6,270 nucleotides of DNA from an uncultured bacterium (lineage in GTDB: Bacteria > Cyanobacteriota > Vampirovibrionia > Gastranaerophilales > Gastranaerophilaceae): the NCBI GenBank assembly GCA_946183815.1, contig CAMHDG010000097.1, positions 1-6,270 on the forward strand, written 5' to 3'. Both the position numbers and the translations under genes were made by a program. Positions 3,702 to 6,270 of the stretch are shown here, piece by piece. A model generated the notes under the pieces. It ran no database searches and was not told where the DNA came from. It worked only from the letters and a program-made list of their open reading frames with translations. Each line of letters opens with the position of its first letter. Within the stretch, counting starts at the first letter, position 1.

Positions 3702-6125
3702 CTATTCATTACCCTTATCCTGCGGTATTCTCATTGCATAGAACGAGCGGACAACGAACACTAACGCAATAAACAGGAATACAAATCCTGCTATTTTTGC
3801 GTGTTCTCTGAACGCAGGTGCAATAGCAATTTCCATTGCCAATAGACCAAACAAGGTTGTGAACTTGATAATAGGGTTCATAGCAACTGAGGATGTATCC
3901 TTAAACGGATCACCGACAGTATCACCAACAACAGTTGCTTCATGCAAAGGTGTTCCTTTTTCTGCCATATCCACCTCTACAATCTTTTTCGCATTATCCC
4001 AGCATCCGCCTGCGTTAGCCATAAATACTGCTTGGAATAGACCAAATACAGCAATAGCAATAAGATAACTAACGAAGAATGATACAGGAATAGCACTTGC
4101 CCCCTCCGGTGCTGATAAACACGCAAGAGCCAATGCAAACGAGAACAATGCAACAAAGATATTTACCATACCTTTTTGTGCATATTGAGTACAAATCTTA
4201 ACAACCTCTTTTGAGTTAGAAAGGTTAGCAGATTTATCATCCCCGTCACCTAATTTGATATGGTGTTTGATATACTCAACTGCTCTGTATGCCCCTGTTG
4301 TAACAGCCTGCATAGATGCCCCGGAGAACCAGTAAATTACCGCACCACCTGCAATAAAGCCAAGTAGTGTGTATGGATTTAACAAGTTCAATATCTGTTC
4401 AGGTTGTATTCCCAGTACGTTTTGGATAACCAAAATTAATGAGAAAATCATAGTAGTAGCACCAACAACCGCTGTACCAATTAACACAGGTTTTGAGGTT
4501 GCTTTAAAGGTGTTACCTGCACCATCGTTTTCTTCCAAGTATCTTTTTGCGTTTTCAAAATCAGGAGTAAATGAATATTTATCCTCGATTTGTTTTGCAA
4601 CATCAGGGATTTCCTCAATCAATGATAATTCATAAACAGATTGAGCGTTATCAGTTACAGGTCCGTATGAGTCAACTGCGATAGTTACAGGCCCCATTCC
4701 CAAGAACCCAAATGCAACAAGTCCAAACGCAAATACTGACGGATAAATCATCACATCAGCAGGGATATGTGTACTTGCAACATAAGCCATAGCCATTAAC
4801 AATACAACTATTGCACCAATCCAGAAACCTGAGAAATTCCCTGAAACTATACCTGAAAGGATAGTCAAAGATGCCCCGCCTTCTTTTGATGCAGTAACAA
4901 CTTCGTTTGTATGTTTTGCTTTTGGAGATGTGAATAATTTTGTTGCCTCCGGAATCAGCGCAGCACCTAACGTACCGCAAGAAATAATTATAGAAAGCAC
5001 CAGCCATAAATTGTTGCCTAAATCAGCCAATAGATAGTGGCTTACACCAAATGTCATAGCGATTGACAGGATAGATGTTATCCATACAAGATTAGTCAAA
5101 GGTGCTTCAAAATCAAATTTTGCAGTCTTTGCAGCATACAATTTTGTAACACCGCCATTTATCCAATAAGCGACAACTGATGTAACAATCATCAAAAATC
5201 TCATAACAAAAATCCATGTTAATAATTGAACCTGATGTTCAGCCCCTGCAACTGCAAGAAGAATAAAACTAACAAGAGCAACACCTGTTACACCGTAAGT
5301 TTCAAACCCGTCAGCAGTAGGTCCGATAGAATCACCTGCGTTGTCCCCTGTGCAGTCCGCAATAACCCCAGGGTTACGAGGATCATCCTCTTTAATCCCA
5401 AACTGAATCTTCATCAAGTCTGAACCAATATCGGCAATTTTTGTAAATATACCACCTGCAACACGAAGAGCAGACGCACCTAAACTTTCACCGATAGCAA
5501 AGCCAATAAAGCAAGCACCGGCGATATTACCGGGAACAAATAACAAGATGATTAACATCATGATAAGTTCAACAGAAACAAGTAATACCCCAATACTCAT
5601 ACCTGCTTTTAACGGTATGTTCAAAATGTTTAAAGGGTTACCTTTCAGTGCAGTAAATGATGTTCTTGAGTTTGCAAGTGTATTCATTCTGATACCAAAC
5701 CATGCAACCGAGTAAGAACCTAAAATACCAATAACTGACCAGCCGAGGATAATCAATACGTTTGTAAGATTCATTTCTTCCAAGAACCCAAAATAGAATG
5801 CAATACAAAGCCCGATTAAAGCCTCTAAAACCAATAAAAACTTGCCTTGTTGAACAAGATAAGTTTTACAGGTTTCAAAAATTGTGTTACCAACATTCGC
5901 CATTGCTTCGTGGACTTCGATTTTTTTAACTTTTAAAAATTCGATAAATCCGAAAATGACCCCAATCACTGAAACAATTAAACCAATAATTAATAAGTTA
6001 TAACTGTCAAGTGATGTTGCCTTAATATTCGGAACAACCAAGTCCGCTTCGCTTGCAAATGTAGGAATTGAACAAGTCAATAATGCGAATAATGAAAGCA
6101 TCATTGATAATAATGTCTTTTTCAT
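3702..6125 (-). CDS. hppA: Membrane ion-translocating pyrophosphatase (divergent HppA)
   Basis: HppA is a polytopic inner-membrane pump that hydrolyses cytosolic pyrophosphate and moves H+ (in some clades Na+) across the membrane. Positions here are from the ATG at 6125 (807 residues). Catalytic and Mg-PPi-binding motifs are intact: RVAGGIFTK (221-229), EDDPRNP (246-252), IADCTGDNAGD (255-265), VDSYGPVTDN (484-493), NAGGCWDN (704-711) and DTVGDPFKDTS (735-745). GNTFKAT (537-543) places Lys541 where K+-independent enzymes carry lysine, so K+ independence is inferred. The start at 6125 has AGGAGG six bases upstream. An upstream in-frame ATG (6206) falls inside the promoter. Residues 1-24 look like a cleavable signal peptide ending TFA before SEA. 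The loop between YGPVTDN and GNT has 43 residues instead of about 24 in the usual family. Together these mark a divergent subfamily. H+ versus Na+ specificity is not settled by reading. Confidence 0.96.
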   Translation of the reverse strand: MKKTLLSMMLSLFALLTCSIPTFASEADLVVPNIKATSLDSYNLLIIGLIVSVIGVIFGFIEFLKVKKIEVHEAMANVGNTIFETCKTYLVQQGKFLLVLEALIGLCIAFYFGFLEEMNLTNVLIILGWSVIGILGSYSVAWFGIRMNTLANSRTSFTALKGNPLNILNIPLKAGMSIGVLLVSVELIMMLIILLFVPGNIAGACFIGFAIGESLGASALRVAGGIFTKIADIGSDLMKIQFGIKEDDPRNPGVIADCTGDNAGDSIGPTADGFETYGVTGVALVSFILLAVAGAEHQVQLLTWIFVMRFLMIVTSVVAYWINGGVTKLYAAKTAKFDFEAPLTNLVWITSILSIAMTFGVSHYLLADLGNNLWLVLSIIISCGTLGAALIPEATKLFTSPKAKHTNEVVTASKEGGASLTILSGIVSGNFSGFWIGAIVVLLMAMAYVASTHIPADVMIYPSVFAFGLVAFGFLGMGPVTIAVDSYGPVTDNAQSVYELSLIEEIPDVAKQIEDKYSFTPDFENAKRYLEENDGAGNTFKATSKPVLIGTAVVGATTMIFSLILVIQNVLGIQPEQILNLLNPYTLLGFIAGGAVIYWFSGASMQAVTTGAYRAVEYIKHHIKLGDGDDKSANLSNSKEVVKICTQYAQKGMVNIFVALFSFALALACLSAPEGASAIPVSFFVSYLIAIAVFGLFQAVFMANAGGCWDNAKKIVEVDMAEKGTPLHEATVVGDTVGDPFKDTSSVAMNPIIKFTTLFGLLAMEIAIAPAFREHAKIAGFVFLFIALVFVVRSFYAMRIPQDKGNE

Positions 6126-6131
6126 AAAGTC

Positions 6132-6137
6132 CCTCCT
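6132..6137 (-). promoter_or_regulatory. Ribosome binding site fixing the hppA start
   Basis: On the minus strand a perfect AGGAGG lies six bases before ATG 6125. The longer frame beginning at 6206 has no such site and would start within the -35 box, so 6125 is the start. Confidence 0.92.
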
Positions 6138-6177
6138 ACTTATACATAACTTATAAACACGTACAATTATTGTAAAT

Positions 6178-6206
6178 ATTATATAAAATTTTTTTATGCG
6201 TTGCAA
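6178..6206 (-). promoter_or_regulatory. Sigma-70 promoter of hppA
   Basis: On the minus strand TTGCAA (6201-6206) and a perfect TATAAT (6178-6183) are exactly 17 bp apart. The predicted start is near 6171, giving a leader of about 45 bases. A small inverted repeat, TACAA/TTGTA (6162-6166 with 6170-6174), overlaps the predicted start and could modulate it. Confidence 0.8.
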
Positions 6207-6218
6207 TAGGGTATATGG

Positions 6219-6234
6219 GGTAAATTATTGTTTA
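6219..6234 (-). repeat. Intergenic 16-mer repeat, copy 3
   Basis: Read on the minus strand this is identical to copy 1 at 46-61, including TTCGC three bases before it. It lies about 12 bp upstream of the hppA -35 box, in the same orientation as the gene. Confidence 0.6.
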
Positions 6235-6267
6235 TCTGCGAAGCAGATATATCTCTCCTTGGAGAGA
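6234..6267. repeat. Pair of adjacent hairpins at the window edge
   Basis: ATCTGC (6234-6239) pairs with GCAGAT (6243-6248) around GAA. TCTCTC (6252-6257) pairs with GAGAGA (6262-6267) around CTTG. Neither is followed by a T tract, so they look like part of a palindromic intergenic repeat that continues beyond the window and joins directly to copy 3 of the 16-mer. Confidence 0.45.
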
Positions 6268-6270
6268 GAG

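Noticed and set aside
3859..5423. Additional open frames overlapping hppA on both strands
   Set aside because: They lie wholly within the well-conserved hppA reading frame and encode nothing recognisable.
6126..6206. 27-codon N-terminal extension of HppA
   Set aside because: It would begin inside the -35 box and span the promoter and the AGGAGG site; the ATG at 6125 opens a normal signal-peptide-like sequence.

Overview
This is an AT-rich bacterial chromosomal window with five protein genes, all on the minus strand, and one tRNA gene on the plus strand. Everything looks like ordinary chromosome plus palindrome-rich intergenic DNA. There is no transposase, phage gene, CRISPR array or rRNA. 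The organism is probably a gut-type non-photosynthetic relative of cyanobacteria (Melainabacteria/Vampirovibrionia, order Gastranaerophilales). That rests mainly on the N-terminus of the 251-residue protein, which I recall from that lineage, and on the AT-rich composition. It is a judgement from memory, not a search result.

Layout from left to right. Positions 1-345 are a non-coding patch crowded with repeats: an intergenic 16-mer, a minus-strand terminator hairpin, a 12-bp tandem repeat, a compound hairpin, and a ~100-bp MITE/REP-like element made of nested palindromes. Next comes a minus-strand gene for a 251-residue protein with helical ends and a variable middle (346-1101), preceded by a leader rich in small palindromes. 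Upstream lie a PAP2-family membrane phosphatase (1231-2199) and the Maf nucleotide pyrophosphatase (2271-2834), 71 bp apart and possibly co-transcribed. A plus-strand tRNA-Pro(UGG) follows (2961-3037), with a good sigma-70 promoter and a terminator. It converges on a gene for an unrecognised 155-residue, cysteine-rich protein (3108-3575). The promoter of that gene overlaps a perfect 10-bp inverted repeat, probably an operator. The largest gene is hppA (3702-6125), a membrane ion-pumping pyrophosphatase with its own promoter, strong ribosome binding site and terminator. The window ends in two hairpins and another copy of the intergenic 16-mer.

The genes share no single pathway. HppA couples hydrolysis of cytosolic pyrophosphate to ion export. 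Maf hydrolyses non-canonical or excess nucleotides and releases pyrophosphate. The PAP2 enzyme probably acts on lipid phosphates in the envelope. The points most worth a second look are the divergent HppA (signal-peptide-like N-terminus and an enlarged catalytic loop), the palindrome-controlled 155-residue unknown, the lineage-typical 251-residue protein, and the two repeat families.
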